Shown piece after piece: positions 19,630 through 29,486 of a stretch of 64,000 nucleotides of DNA. Each line of letters begins with the position of its first letter. Positions within the stretch are counted from its first letter, which is position 1. Under the pieces are notes generated by a model. That model was given only the letters and a program-made list of their open reading frames with translations. It did not search any database and was not told the DNA's origin. Position numbers and translations under genes: made by a program. The stretch lies in assembly GCA_017304945.1 (NCBI GenBank), contig JAFKLG010000066.1:1-64000 (forward strand), in the 5' to 3' direction. This DNA comes from Rhodospirillales bacterium (GTDB lineage: Bacteria; Pseudomonadota; Alphaproteobacteria; Acetobacterales; Acetobacteraceae).

Positions 19630-20636
19630 TGGCGAAGAAGGAACTCGGACTGCTGGGCTTGCTGCTCGCGGTCGGCGCGATCACCGGCGTGCTGAACCCA
19701 CGCTTCCTCTCGGCCGTGAACCTGCTCGACATGGCCAACCTGATCGGCCTGTTCGGCATCTTCTCGATCGGCGAGGGCATCGTGATCATCACCGGCGGGA
19801 TCGACCTGTCGGTTGGCTCGATGTTCGCGTTCCTCGGCGTGATCTTCATCGACCTGCTGACCAATCACAGCGTGCCCTGGCCGGCCGCCATCCTGCTGAC
19901 GGTCGGCGCCGGCATCGTGCTGGGCGTGCTGCAGGGCGTGCTGGTGACCCGCGCCAAGCTGCAGCCCTTCGTGGTGACGCTGTGCGGGCTGCTGATCTAT
20001 CGCGGCGCCGCGCGCTACTACACCGAAGACGCCACGATGGGGTTCGGCTACGGCGACGACTACGACTGGGTCGGCTGGCTCGCCTCGGGCCGGAGCTGGG
20101 GCATTCCGCACAGCTTCATCCTGCTGGTCGTGGTCGCGCTGGCGATGTGGGTGGTGCTGCACCGCTCGGTGTTCGGGCGCTACCTGTTCGCGATCGGCAA
20201 GAACGAGGAGGCGGCACGCTTCGCCGGCATCCGCACCAATGCGGTGGTAGCCGGGGCGTATGTGATCTCGGGCGGGCTCGCCGGTCTCGCGACCGTGCTG
20301 CTGGTGTTCTACACGAACTCCGTCTCGCCCTCCTCGTTCGGCAATTTCTACGAGCTGTACGCGATCGCCGCGGCAGTGCTGGGCGGGTGCAGCCTGCGCG
20401 GCGGGGAAGGCTCGATCCTCGGCATCGTGCTGGGCACCGCGCTGTTGCAGGTGCTGCAGAACCTGGTGAACATCCTCGGCATTCCGAGCTCGCTGAATTT
20501 CGCGGTGATGGGGACGGTGATCCTGGTGGGGGCGCTGGCGGATCGGGTCCTGCAGCAGCGCCGCGCGCGGGCGGTGGCGCATGCGGGGACGCCGGAGCTG
20601 CGGGCGGGCACGGCGCAGGTGGGAGAGACACGATGA
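19629..20636 (+). CDS. sugar ABC transporter permease (RbsC type)
   Basis: A 335-residue membrane protein with about nine to ten helices and the family motif GEGIVIITGGIDLSVGSMFAFLG. The AIGKNEEAARFAGI motif in the second half is the ATPase contact loop. Its ATG shares one base with the ATPase stop (TGATG), and its own stop overlaps the hydrolase start by 4 bp. Confidence 0.93.
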   Translation: MAKKELGLLGLLLAVGAITGVLNPRFLSAVNLLDMANLIGLFGIFSIGEGIVIITGGIDLSVGSMFAFLGVIFIDLLTNHSVPWPAAILLTVGAGIVLGVLQGVLVTRAKLQPFVVTLCGLLIYRGAARYYTEDATMGFGYGDDYDWVGWLASGRSWGIPHSFILLVVVALAMWVVLHRSVFGRYLFAIGKNEEAARFAGIRTNAVVAGAYVISGGLAGLATVLLVFYTNSVSPSSFGNFYELYAIAAAVLGGCSLRGGEGSILGIVLGTALLQVLQNLVNILGIPSSLNFAVMGTVILVGALADRVLQQRRARAVAHAGTPELRAGTAQVGETR

Positions 20637-21517
20637 CGGGCGGGGAAATCGCGACGATCCGGGAGATGCTGGCCGCGCGCCCGCGCCCGACCAGCCTGGA
20701 AGAACGGCGTCTGCGGCTCGACGGGTTGGGCAAGCAGTATCCGGTGGCGTCCGATATCCGCGTCGAGCCTACCGAACTCGGCGGCGTCCGCGCGGAGTGG
20801 ACGACGGCCCCCGGGGCGGATGCCAGCCGCGTCATCCTGTTCCTGCACGGTGGCGGATACATCTCCGGCTCCATCGCGAGCCATCGGCACATGATCTCGC
20901 AAGCCGGCCGCCTGGCCGCGGCACGCACCGTGGCGCTCGACTACCGGCTCGCGCCCGAACATCCGTTTCCCGCCGCGCTCGACGACGCCGTGGCCGCCTA
21001 TCAGGCGCTGCTGGCCCAGGGTTTCGCACCGCACCGGATCGCGCTCGCCGGCGAGAGTGCGGGCGGTGGGCTCGCGGTCGCGACGTTGGTGCGGCTGCGC
21101 GCGGCGGGAACACCGCTGCCGGCCTGCGTGTGGTGCAGCTCGCCCTGGGTGGACCTGGAGAATGCGGGCGCGACGATGGTGACCAAGGAAGCGGTCGATC
21201 CGCTGATCAGCAAGGCGTATCTCGACGAGCTGGCCGGCCTGTATCTGCACGGCGCCGCGGCGCGCACGTCGCTCGCCTCACCCATTCATGCGGATCTGCA
21301 CGGCCTGCCGCCAATGCTGATCCAGGTGGGATCGGCGGAGACGCTGCTGGACGATGCGCTGCGCCTGGCCGGCGTCGCCGCGGCGGCCGACGTGCGGGTG
21401 ACGCTGCAGGTCTGGCCTGAGATGATCCATGCTTGGCATCTGTTCCATCCGCAGCTCGAGGACGGCCGGCGCGCCCTGGCCGAGGTGGGTGCATTCGTGC
21501 GGGCATCGCTGGGGTGA
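20633..21517 (+). CDS. alpha/beta hydrolase, hormone-sensitive-lipase family
   Basis: A 294-residue esterase-type hydrolase. The oxyanion motif is HGGG at 72-75, the nucleophile is Ser142 in GESAGG, and Asp240/Asp241 and His266 (MIHAWHLF) complete the triad. It is coupled by ATGA overlap to the sugar permease, so it probably acts on an imported ester or lactone derivative; that role is inferred. HSL-type esterases act in the cytoplasm on short-chain acyl esters. Confidence 0.88.
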   Translation: MTGGEIATIREMLAARPRPTSLEERRLRLDGLGKQYPVASDIRVEPTELGGVRAEWTTAPGADASRVILFLHGGGYISGSIASHRHMISQAGRLAAARTVALDYRLAPEHPFPAALDDAVAAYQALLAQGFAPHRIALAGESAGGGLAVATLVRLRAAGTPLPACVWCSSPWVDLENAGATMVTKEAVDPLISKAYLDELAGLYLHGAAARTSLASPIHADLHGLPPMLIQVGSAETLLDDALRLAGVAAAADVRVTLQVWPEMIHAWHLFHPQLEDGRRALAEVGAFVRASLG

Positions 21518-21540
21518 GCGCCCCGAGGCGGTCGGACCGT

Positions 21541-21885
21541 TAGTGCTGCACGTCCTGCAGCCGATACCAGGCGCCGACAACCCGCCGGGTTCGCTGTGCC
21601 GCGACGTGCGCAACGTGGAGTTGGAACCGCTGACGCTGCTGTCTGCTCTCGCGGCCAGCACGAACCATATCGGCCTCGCGGCGACGGCGTCGACGAGCTA
21701 CAACGAGCCGTATCACATCGCGCGCAAGTTCGCGTCGATCGATCACATCAGCCGGGGCCGCGCGGCGTGGAACGTCGTCACGTCGTATTCGAGGTCGGAA
21801 GCGCTGAACTTCAACCGCGACGAACACTTCACGAGCGACGAGCGCTATGCGCGGGCGGCGGAGCGCCACGCAACGGCCGTGCTGT
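21541..21885 (+). pseudogene. fragment of an LLM-class FMN monooxygenase (NtaA/DszA-like)
   Basis: An internal slice of the nitrilotriacetate-monooxygenase family is recognisable: LEPLTLLSALAAS, ASTSYNEPYHIARKFASIDH, GRAAWNVVTS and NFNRDEHFTSDERYARAAE. The family N-terminus and more than half of the C-terminal barrel are missing, and unrelated sequence follows after about 21885. No start codon fits the homology start. I read this as a decayed gene left at the junction between two catabolic clusters. Confidence 0.8.
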
Positions 21886-22001
21886 CCGTCCTCTCGAGGA
21901 CATACCGGACGAGGGGCCTCGCCCCCTCACCCCCTGCCCTGCGATGACGCACCGCCGGCTGCGCGGTGCGTTTCGCGTGGCAGGAAGCTGGATGCGGGCG
22001 G

Positions 22002-24080
22002 CTACAACACCTGGCAGAGCCGGAGCGCGTCGTAGATTGCGCTGTGCACGTTCCGGCTCGAGATCGCATCGCCGATCCGGTGCAGCTCGAACATGCCGGG
22101 TGCCAGCTCGTCACATTGCGGCACGCCGTCGAGGAGCCGGTCGTTGTCGGTGACGCCCTCATTGGCGGAGCGCCCGCTGAGGCTGTCGAACAGGGCATTG
22201 TCCGGCATCGTCCCGCTCTCGACCACGACCTGCCCGACTTCGCGTTCGGTGAGCTGCTGCGTCAGTGCGTGGCGCAGCCGGACGACCAGGCGATTGCCTT
22301 CCTTGCGGACGCCAATCAGCTCCTGGTCGATCGAGATCGGGATATCGGCCTGCGCCAGGCGTTTGCGCAGCATGACACGGTCGGAATAGGGCATCTCGAT
22401 ACCGGCTGCGTCCTCCGGCGTGACGAACTGCACCTTCCGACCAAGCCCTGCGAGATGCAGGGCGCAGGTGAGCGCCGGATACCGTCCAACCACGTCATAG
22501 ACGAGCACGTCATCGGCATCGTGTTCGGCCGATCCCTCCAGGATGTCCCAGACGGTGTTGCAGTGCTCATGGCCATCCAGCCAGGAGAGGTCCGGCATGC
22601 CGCCGGTTGCCAGGATCACCGCATCCGGCGCTTCCGCCAGAATGTCGTCCGACTCCACATAGGTGTTCAGGCGGACATCGACGCCCAGGCGAGCGAGCTC
22701 CGCCGCACGCCAATCCACGATGCCGATCAGGTTGCGCCTCGCGTCCGCCCGCGTCGCGAGGAGCAACTGCCCGCCGAGCCGCGGACCGGCCTCCCACAGC
22801 ACGACGTGGTGACCGCGTTCCGCCGAAACACGGGCCGCTTCCAGCCCGGCCGGACCACCGCCGACCACCATCACGCGACGCCCTGGCCGCGGGGAACGCG
22901 GCACGATCTGCGGCAGGGACAGCTCGCGCCCGGTCGCCGGATTGTGGAGGCAGGCGACCTTCTTGTACATGCAATAGGACGCGCCGACACAGGGCCTGAT
23001 GCGCTCTTCCTCGCCGCGCATGATCTTGTTGACGATCTGCGGGTCGGCCATGTGCGCACGGGTCATGCCGACCATGTCCACGAGGCCCGACGCAACGGCA
23101 TGCCGCGCGGTCGCCACATCCTGGATCCCCGCCGCGTGGAACACCGGCAGCCCGATCTCCCGCTTGAAGGCGCCGACGCGCCCCAGGAAGGACCCGGCCG
23201 GAACGAACATGCCGGGCATGTTGGTCTCCGCCAGGGCGAGATCGGTGTCGGCCAATCCGACGATCACGTTGAAGAAGTCGATATGCCCTTCCGCCTCGAA
23301 CAGCTTGGCGAGGCGCAGCCCTTCGTCGAAATCGAAGCCGTCCGACGCCATCTCATCGATGACGTAGCGGATGCCGATGATGAAGTCGTCGCCGCAGCGC
23401 CGGCGCAGCGCCTCGTGCACCATCAAGCCGAATCGCGCGCGATTGGCGGTCGAACCGCCATATCCGTCCGTACGCTGATTGGTTCTGGCGGACAGGAACT
23501 GCCCGATCAGATGACCGCTGGTCAGCGTCTCGAGTCCGTCCAGGCCACCCTCTTTCGCGCGCGCGGCGGCATCGGCCCAGTCGCGGATGACCCGGTCGAT
23601 GTCGTGCTGGTCCATCTCCCGGGGAAAGTTGCGGTGTCGGCGCTCGCGAATGGGTGACGGGGCGATGGTCGGCAGCCAGTTCGTCGACATCGCATCGGCA
23701 CGCCGGCCCAGATGCGACGCCTGCACCATCAGGGCTGCGCCTTGCGCGTGGATCCGTTCGGAGAACTGCTGGAGGTAGGGGATGATGCGGTCGCCGCTGA
23801 GGTCGATCTGTCCGCCACCCCAGCTCGAATCCCGCGACACCATGGACGAACCGCCGAACATGGTGAGCGCGATCCCGCCTTTGGCCTTTTCCTCGTGGTA
23901 GCGCTGATACCGCTCGCCGGGCATGCCCCCTTCGTCCAGCGTGCTGGCATGGCTCGTGCTGAGCACGCGGTTGCGCAGCGCAAGATGGCGAATGCGGAAT
24001 GGCTGCAGCAGCGGATCACGTGCGCGATCGGCGCCCTGACTGGTCGGTTGTGTGTTCGCAGGCATGACGAGATCTGACAT
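22002..24080 (-). CDS. trimethylamine-dehydrogenase-like flavoprotein (Old Yellow Enzyme + FAD domain; N-methylproline demethylase-like)
   Basis: A 692-residue protein. Residues about 25-360 form an OYE-type FMN barrel (NRVLSTSHAS, GGLDGLETLTSGHLIGQFLS, TNQRTDGYGGS). A reduced Fe-S cysteine cluster follows near residue 363 (CVGASYC...CLHNPATGRE), and from about residue 400 there is a dinucleotide-binding half (VMVVGGGPAGLEAARV). The overall match is best to TMADH-like enzymes that oxidatively demethylate N-methyl amino compounds such as N-methylproline. It is the last gene of a transport operon, 7 bp after the ATPase. The ATG at 24080 is used; 24065 is an alternative. Confidence 0.82.
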   Translation of the reverse strand: MSDLVMPANTQPTSQGADRARDPLLQPFRIRHLALRNRVLSTSHASTLDEGGMPGERYQRYHEEKAKGGIALTMFGGSSMVSRDSSWGGGQIDLSGDRIIPYLQQFSERIHAQGAALMVQASHLGRRADAMSTNWLPTIAPSPIRERRHRNFPREMDQHDIDRVIRDWADAAARAKEGGLDGLETLTSGHLIGQFLSARTNQRTDGYGGSTANRARFGLMVHEALRRRCGDDFIIGIRYVIDEMASDGFDFDEGLRLAKLFEAEGHIDFFNVIVGLADTDLALAETNMPGMFVPAGSFLGRVGAFKREIGLPVFHAAGIQDVATARHAVASGLVDMVGMTRAHMADPQIVNKIMRGEEERIRPCVGASYCMYKKVACLHNPATGRELSLPQIVPRSPRPGRRVMVVGGGPAGLEAARVSAERGHHVVLWEAGPRLGGQLLLATRADARRNLIGIVDWRAAELARLGVDVRLNTYVESDDILAEAPDAVILATGGMPDLSWLDGHEHCNTVWDILEGSAEHDADDVLVYDVVGRYPALTCALHLAGLGRKVQFVTPEDAAGIEMPYSDRVMLRKRLAQADIPISIDQELIGVRKEGNRLVVRLRHALTQQLTEREVGQVVVESGTMPDNALFDSLSGRSANEGVTDNDRLLDGVPQCDELAPGMFELHRIGDAISSRNVHSAIYDALRLCQVL

Positions 24081-24087
24081 CGCTCTC

Positions 24088-25917
24088 TTAAACCTCCGCC
24101 GCGACCGCGGTGCCCGCCAGCGCTCGGAGCTCATTCTCCGAACGATGGCAGCGAATATCCGCGCCCTTGGACAGATGCTGGATGGGGGGTGTGTCGCGCT
24201 CACACCGTCCGGGGATGTGAACCGAACAGCGCGGGAAGAACGCGCAGGCGCGAGCGTTCGGGAAGGTCGTCGTGACCTCGGATTCGAGGCCGAATGCCGG
24301 CTCGATCTCATCGAGCCAGCCCGTGCGCAACTCCGGAACCGAGTTGACCAGAAGGTCCGAGTAGGGATGGCGCGGCGTCGACGACAGGACGCGGCGCACG
24401 CCACGCTCCATCATCTGCCCGGCGTAGAGCACCATCACCTGGTCGCAGATCGCACGGACGGTCGAGATGTCGTGGCTGATGAAGACGTAGGACAGGCCCA
24501 GTTCCGACTGGAGTTCGGCCAGAAGCTTGAGCACCGCCGCACCGACGACGCTGTCGAGGGCGGAGGTGACCTCGTCGCATAGAAGCAGGCGCGGCCGCGC
24601 GGCCAACGCACGCGCCAGGTTGGCACGCTGCTTCTGGCCGCCCGACAAGCTGGCGGGCCGCTGATGCATCACGGCCGCCGGCAGCCGTACCATGTCCAGC
24701 AGTTCGGCCACCGCGCGGTCGCGCGCGCGTCCACGAAGGCCGCCGAAGAACGTGAGCGGCCGGCCAAGGATCTCGGCCACCGTGTGGGACGGGTTGAGCG
24801 CCGTATCGGCCATCTGGTGGACGAATTGTATCTGGCGCAACTGATCGCGGGTGCGCCGCGCCAGGCTGGGCGGCAGGGTCGCGCCGTCCAGGGTCACGGT
24901 GCCTTTCGCCTGTGGCAGCAGCCCGGCGATCACGCGTGCCAGCGTGCTCTTGCCGGACCCTGACTCACCGACGATGCCAAGCGTATGTCCCGCCGGGACG
25001 GTGAACGAGATGTCGTGCAGCACCGGTATCAGCGGCATCCCGTTCGTGCCGATCCGCCCATAGCCGGCCGTCAGAGCGCTGACCTGCAGCAACGGCTTCC
25101 TCTCCTCCGCGGCGGGTCGCTCGTTCCGTTCGGGCGGCCGCGCCGCCGCCATGAGGCTTCGCGTATAGGCGTGCGACGGTGCGCTGATCAGGCGTTCGGC
25201 CTCCCCGATCTCCTGCATCTCCCCCTGGTTGAGCACCAGGATCCGGTCGGCGATCTGCGCCACCACCGCCAGGTCATGGGAGACGTAGAGCGCCGTGACT
25301 CCGTGCTCGCGGACCACGCGCTTGAAGGCGCGCAGCACGCCGATCTGGGTCGTCACGTCCAATGCGGTGGTCGGCTCATCGAAGATCACGAGCCGCGGGG
25401 ACGTGAGCAGCGCCATGGCCGCGATCAGGCGTTGGAGCTGACCGCCCGACACCTGGTGGGGATAGCGGTTGCCGACATTGGCCGGGTCGGGCAGAGCGAG
25501 TTCGGCGAAGAGCGCGATCGCCTTTGCCTCGGCCTCGCGCCGGGTCATGAGGCCGTGCACCACGGCACTCTCGATGACCTGTGGCATGAGGCGGCGCGAC
25601 GGGTTGAACGAGGCGGCAGCGCTCTGCGGCACATAGGCGACGTCGCGCCCATGCAGTTGCTGCAGCGCGCGCGCCGGCAGACCGCGCAGCTCCGTGCCGT
25701 CCAGCTTGACGCTGCCGCCGGTGATGCGGGTTCCGTCGCGGGCGTAGCCCATCAGCGACAAGGCAATCGTCGTCTTGCCGGAGCCGGACTGGCCGATCAG
25801 CGCCAGCACCTCGCCGGGAGCGATGTCGAACGACACGTCCTTGACGATCGGCGTCTGCGCGCCGCGCCCATCGACGGCGGCGATGTGCAGCCCGGAGACT
25901 TCGACCAACGGACGCAT
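24088..25917 (-). CDS. peptide-type ABC transporter ATPase, fused DppD-DppF
   Basis: A 609-residue protein with two complete ATPase halves. The first has Walker A at 42-49 (GQSGSGKT), VSGGQLQRLIAAMAL and [11 protein letters not shown]. The second has GESGSGKST, LSGGQKQRANLARAL and LLCDEVTSALD, then the oligopeptide cysteine tail (CAFFPRCSVHIPGRC). Both sites look catalytically competent. It sits next to the permease gene without any gap. Confidence 0.93.
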   Translation of the reverse strand: MRPLVEVSGLHIAAVDGRGAQTPIVKDVSFDIAPGEVLALIGQSGSGKTTIALSLMGYARDGTRITGGSVKLDGTELRGLPARALQQLHGRDVAYVPQSAAASFNPSRRLMPQVIESAVVHGLMTRREAEAKAIALFAELALPDPANVGNRYPHQVSGGQLQRLIAAMALLTSPRLVIFDEPTTALDVTTQIGVLRAFKRVVREHGVTALYVSHDLAVVAQIADRILVLNQGEMQEIGEAERLISAPSHAYTRSLMAAARPPERNERPAAEERKPLLQVSALTAGYGRIGTNGMPLIPVLHDISFTVPAGHTLGIVGESGSGKSTLARVIAGLLPQAKGTVTLDGATLPPSLARRTRDQLRQIQFVHQMADTALNPSHTVAEILGRPLTFFGGLRGRARDRAVAELLDMVRLPAAVMHQRPASLSGGQKQRANLARALAARPRLLLCDEVTSALDSVVGAAVLKLLAELQSELGLSYVFISHDISTVRAICDQVMVLYAGQMMERGVRRVLSSTPRHPYSDLLVNSVPELRTGWLDEIEPAFGLESEVTTTFPNARACAFFPRCSVHIPGRCERDTPPIQHLSKGADIRCHRSENELRALAGTAVAAEV

Positions 25918-26769
25918 TCAGCGCTCCCTGCCCGGCAAGTTGTCCACCAGCAGATTGACGCCGATGGTCAGGGTGGCGAGCGCAGCCGCGGGAAAGATCG
26001 CCGCGGGCGCGCCGTAGATGAGCCCGGGCAGGTTCTCCCGCACCATGCTGCCCCAATCCGCGTCAGGGGGCTGAATGCCAAGGCCGAGGAAACTCAGGCT
26101 GCTGAGTAGCAGCACCGCAAAGACGAACCGCAATCCGCAATCGGCCAGCACTGGTCCGAGCAGATTCGGCAGGATCTCGCGCCGCATGATGTAGGGCATG
26201 CCTTCGCCGCGCTCCCGGGCAACGCTGACATAGTCCATCGCATTCACGTTCACGGCGAGCGACCGCCAGATCCGGAACGCGCCGGGGACGTAGATGACCC
26301 CCGCAGTGCAGATCAGCACCGGCACCGAAACGCCGAGGGCTGCCACGGCCACCAGGCCGAACAGCAGGCTGGGCACCGAGATGACCGCGTCCATGGTCCG
26401 GGACAGGGCGGTGTCGATCCAGCCCCCGACTGCGGCGGCGGCCAGCGCGAGCGTGCCACCGATGAACACGGCCAGGAGCGTGGCCGCGATGGCCGGGCCG
26501 ACCGTCGTTTGCGCACCCGCCATGATCCGGCTCAACACGTCACGCCCGAGCACATCGCTGCCCAGCCACATGCCCGGCACCATCGGTCCGAAACCATCGG
26601 GGTCGATGACTTCTCCAGCGGGGTGAGGCGTCAACATCGGGCCGAAGACGGCCATGATCAGCCAGAACGCCACGACGACGATGCCGACCCATCCCAGCAA
26701 CGGGATGGGCATGCGGCGCGGCCGCTTGATGACGACATGGGCCGGCTCACGCTCCACCGTGCTGCTCAT
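25918..26769 (-). CDS. peptide-type ABC transporter permease (DppC type)
   Basis: A 283-residue permease with the DppC landmark WLGSDVLGRDVLSRIMAGAQT and the EAA loop VARERGEGMPYIMRREILPNL. Its start overlaps the upstream permease stop by 4 bp. Confidence 0.92.
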   Translation of the reverse strand: MSSTVEREPAHVVIKRPRRMPIPLLGWVGIVVVAFWLIMAVFGPMLTPHPAGEVIDPDGFGPMVPGMWLGSDVLGRDVLSRIMAGAQTTVGPAIAATLLAVFIGGTLALAAAAVGGWIDTALSRTMDAVISVPSLLFGLVAVAALGVSVPVLICTAGVIYVPGAFRIWRSLAVNVNAMDYVSVARERGEGMPYIMRREILPNLLGPVLADCGLRFVFAVLLLSSLSFLGLGIQPPDADWGSMVRENLPGLIYGAPAAIFPAAALATLTIGVNLLVDNLPGRER

Positions 26770-27728
26770 GATGCGCGCAGCCGTGGATTTGCCAGCATGC
26801 CGGCGATGTCGGCCAGGGTGCCGAGGATGAGATAGGCAAGGCAGAACAGCATGGTGCAGGCTTGCACGAGCGGCATGTCGCGCGTCGAGACGGCATCGAC
26901 GAGCAGCTTCGCCAAGCCCGGGAAGTTGAAGATCGTCTCGATGATGATGGCGCCGCCGAGCAGGTGCGAGAGGCTGAGCGCCAAGGCGTTCGCGATCGGG
27001 CCGAGTGCGTTCGGCAATGCGTAGAACAGCACGAGCCGGGCGCCGACGACGCCCTTCAATCGCGCCATCTCGACATAGGGGCGTCGCAGCACGTCCAGCA
27101 ACGCCGCGCGGGTCATCCGCATGATCTGCGCGATGATGATCCCGCTCAGTGACAACACGGGCAAGGTCATGGAGCGGAAGAATCCTTCCACCGAGTCGAT
27201 CCGCGGCGACAAGGTAAGCGCCGGGAACCAGCGCAGGTTCACCGCGAACACCAGCACGGCCAGCGTGCCGATGAAGAACTCCGGTACCGCGACGATCGAC
27301 AACGTCGCGACGCTCGTCACCCGGTCGAACACCGAAGTGGGCCGCATGGCCGAGCAGATACCGAGAAGCAACCCGATCGGCACGCAGAACGCGGTGGCGG
27401 CACCGGCGAGCAGGAGGGAGTTTGGCAGTCGGCTCCCGATCAACTCGCTCACGGGCCGGTTATTGACGAGCGAGTGTCCGACGTCGCCCGTCACCATGCC
27501 GCCGAGCCAATGGAGATATCGCACCGACGCCGGCAGATCGAGATGCATGCTCGCCCGCAGCGCGGCCAACGCTTCCGGCGTGGCACTCTGCCCGAGCACG
27601 GCGCCCGCCACGTCGCCGGGAAGGATCTCGGTCGCCGCGAACACCGCGAGCGAGACCGCGAGCAGCGTTCCGGCGGCAAAGAGCAGCCGCTTGAGGAGAA
27701 AACCCGTAACCGCGAGTGCCGGCCTCAT
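26766..27728 (-). CDS. peptide-type ABC transporter permease (DppB type)
   Basis: A 320-residue permease with a DppB-type N-terminus (FLLKRLLFAAGTLLAVSLAVFAATEILPGDVA) and the loop RMTRAALLDVLRRPYVEMARLKG. It lies 3 bp after the binding-protein gene. Confidence 0.92.
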   Translation of the reverse strand: MRPALAVTGFLLKRLLFAAGTLLAVSLAVFAATEILPGDVAGAVLGQSATPEALAALRASMHLDLPASVRYLHWLGGMVTGDVGHSLVNNRPVSELIGSRLPNSLLLAGAATAFCVPIGLLLGICSAMRPTSVFDRVTSVATLSIVAVPEFFIGTLAVLVFAVNLRWFPALTLSPRIDSVEGFFRSMTLPVLSLSGIIIAQIMRMTRAALLDVLRRPYVEMARLKGVVGARLVLFYALPNALGPIANALALSLSHLLGGAIIIETIFNFPGLAKLLVDAVSTRDMPLVQACTMLFCLAYLILGTLADIAGMLANPRLRAS

Positions 27729-27731
27729 GCG

Positions 27732-29363
27732 TTACGCGGTGAGCCAGACATTGTCGGGGAAAGTGTAGCCCATCAGATTGCCGAGCGGCACCGGGCGCAG
27801 GCCCTTGAGCTTGTCGGAATGCGCATCGAGGACCGACCTGAAGACCGGGATGCCAACCCCCGCCTCGTTGGAAATCATTTCCTGCATGTCGGCGTACATC
27901 TGCTTGCGCTTGGCGTGGTCCTGCTCGCCCCGTGCGGCAACGAGAAGCTGGTCGAACTTCGGGCTCTTCCAACCGCTTTCGTTCCAGGGTGCGTCGGACT
28001 TGAAGTAGATCGAGAGGATCAGGTCGGCGGTGGGACGCGCATTGGTGGCGGCGAAGGTCACCGGGTGCTTCATCCACTGGTTGGTCCAGTACCCGTCGGC
28101 CGGCACGCGCCGAAGCGTCAGGTCCAGGCCCGCTGCTTTGGCGCTTTGCTGCCAGAGCTGCGCGATGTCCTCGGACGCGAAGGCGGCGGGAGAGACGGTC
28201 ACGCTGAGGCTCGACCCGAACCCCGATTTGGCGAGATGGAACTTCGCCTTCTCGGGATCGTAGGGGCGCTGCGGCAGATCGGCCGCGAAGTAGCGGTTGG
28301 TCGGATCGATCGGCTGGTCGTTGCCGATCACCGCATAGTTGCGGAAGATCGTGCGACGGATCTGCTCGCGGTCGAACAGATACTTGCATGCCAGGACGAG
28401 ATCGAGGTTGTCCGTCGGCGCCTGGTCGAGGCGCATGCAGATGTTGGTGTAGGTGCCGCCCTTGGTCTCCATTATCTTCAGGCCGGGCGCGCGCTCCAAC
28501 TGGCGGGCAGCTGCGACCGGCATTGCCGCGGCGAGCTGGATATCGCCGGAGAGCGCTGCATTGACCCGTGCCGCACTGTCCGGAATACCGACCATCTCGA
28601 TCTCGTCGAGATAGGGCTGACCAGGCTTCCAATAGTTCTCATTGCGAACGGCGATGGAGCGGATGCCCGGCTCGAACGACTTGCAGCGGAACGGGCCGGT
28701 GCCGTTTGCCGTCGAGAAATCCTTGGTGCCGTTCTTGATGATCAGGAAATGCGAGACGCCGAGGATCACCGGAAGGTCGGAGTTGGGGCCGGACAAGGTG
28801 ATCGTGACCTCGTTCTTCCCCGTCGCCTTGATGTCGGCCATCTGCATGGCGACCGCTCGGACTTTCGAGCCGGTCGCAGGGTCCTTGTGTCGCGCCAGGG
28901 AGTAGACGACGTCGGCGGCGGTCAGCGGTGATCCGTCGTGGAACTGCACGCCGCTACGCAGTTTCACCACCCAGGTGGTTGCGTCGTTGGTCTCGAACGA
29001 GGTCGCCAGGGTGGGCTGTGGAGCCAACGCCTCATTCAGCGTCGTCAGCCCATTGTAGAACATGTAGTGGCGCGAGTAGTCGGTCGAATCCGTCCCGCGC
29101 GCCGGATCGAGCGTCTCGGTCGTCGACGCAGTCGCCCCGGCCACGCGCAGCTTGCCGCCCCGCTGGGGCGTTTCGGCAACCGCCGCGCGCGCGGAGCCGA
29201 TCAGCGGGGTCGCGGCCGCCGCACCGAGGCCCAAGCCGCCGCACCAGGCAAGCAACTGGCGCCGGGTCGCGCCGCGCCTGATCGCGTCCCGCAGCGCGGC
29301 ATCGTCCGCTGGTGCAAGTCGCGGCGTGACACCGGATGAAGAGTACCCGTTTTTCGGCGACAT
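27732..29363 (-). CDS. peptide-type ABC transporter substrate-binding protein
   Basis: A 543-residue SBP_bac_5 protein with a long Tat-type leader (ATRRQLLAWCGGLGLGAAAATPLIGSARA, residues about 30-60). The core reads RSGVQFHDGSPLTAADVVYSLARH. The ATG at 29363 has GGGAG 6 bases upstream and is preferred over 29417. It heads the operon that ends with the TMADH-like enzyme, so its ligand is probably the substrate of that enzyme. Confidence 0.9.
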   Translation of the reverse strand: MSPKNGYSSSGVTPRLAPADDAALRDAIRRGATRRQLLAWCGGLGLGAAAATPLIGSARAAVAETPQRGGKLRVAGATASTTETLDPARGTDSTDYSRHYMFYNGLTTLNEALAPQPTLATSFETNDATTWVVKLRSGVQFHDGSPLTAADVVYSLARHKDPATGSKVRAVAMQMADIKATGKNEVTITLSGPNSDLPVILGVSHFLIIKNGTKDFSTANGTGPFRCKSFEPGIRSIAVRNENYWKPGQPYLDEIEMVGIPDSAARVNAALSGDIQLAAAMPVAAARQLERAPGLKIMETKGGTYTNICMRLDQAPTDNLDLVLACKYLFDREQIRRTIFRNYAVIGNDQPIDPTNRYFAADLPQRPYDPEKAKFHLAKSGFGSSLSVTVSPAAFASEDIAQLWQQSAKAAGLDLTLRRVPADGYWTNQWMKHPVTFAATNARPTADLILSIYFKSDAPWNESGWKSPKFDQLLVAARGEQDHAKRKQMYADMQEMISNEAGVGIPVFRSVLDAHSDKLKGLRPVPLGNLMGYTFPDNVWLTA

Positions 29364-29457
29364 GGCGGACTCCCATGAAGCGGCCAGTCGGCTTACCGGG
29401 GCCGAGGCGCTGTTCACTGTTATATCAGCGCACAGCGTACAGCGGCCGTCAACGACA

Positions 29458-29476
29458 TTTGCAGGGCCGCTGCAAA
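29458..29476. promoter_or_regulatory. inverted repeat upstream of the second peptide-type operon
   Basis: TTTGCAG and CTGCAAA are perfect 7-bp arms with a 5-bp spacer, about 95 bp upstream of the binding-protein start and just after the gntR stop. It could be an operator for the operon or a weak terminator of gntR. Confidence 0.4.
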
Positions 29477-29486
29477 CGCGGAGGCG

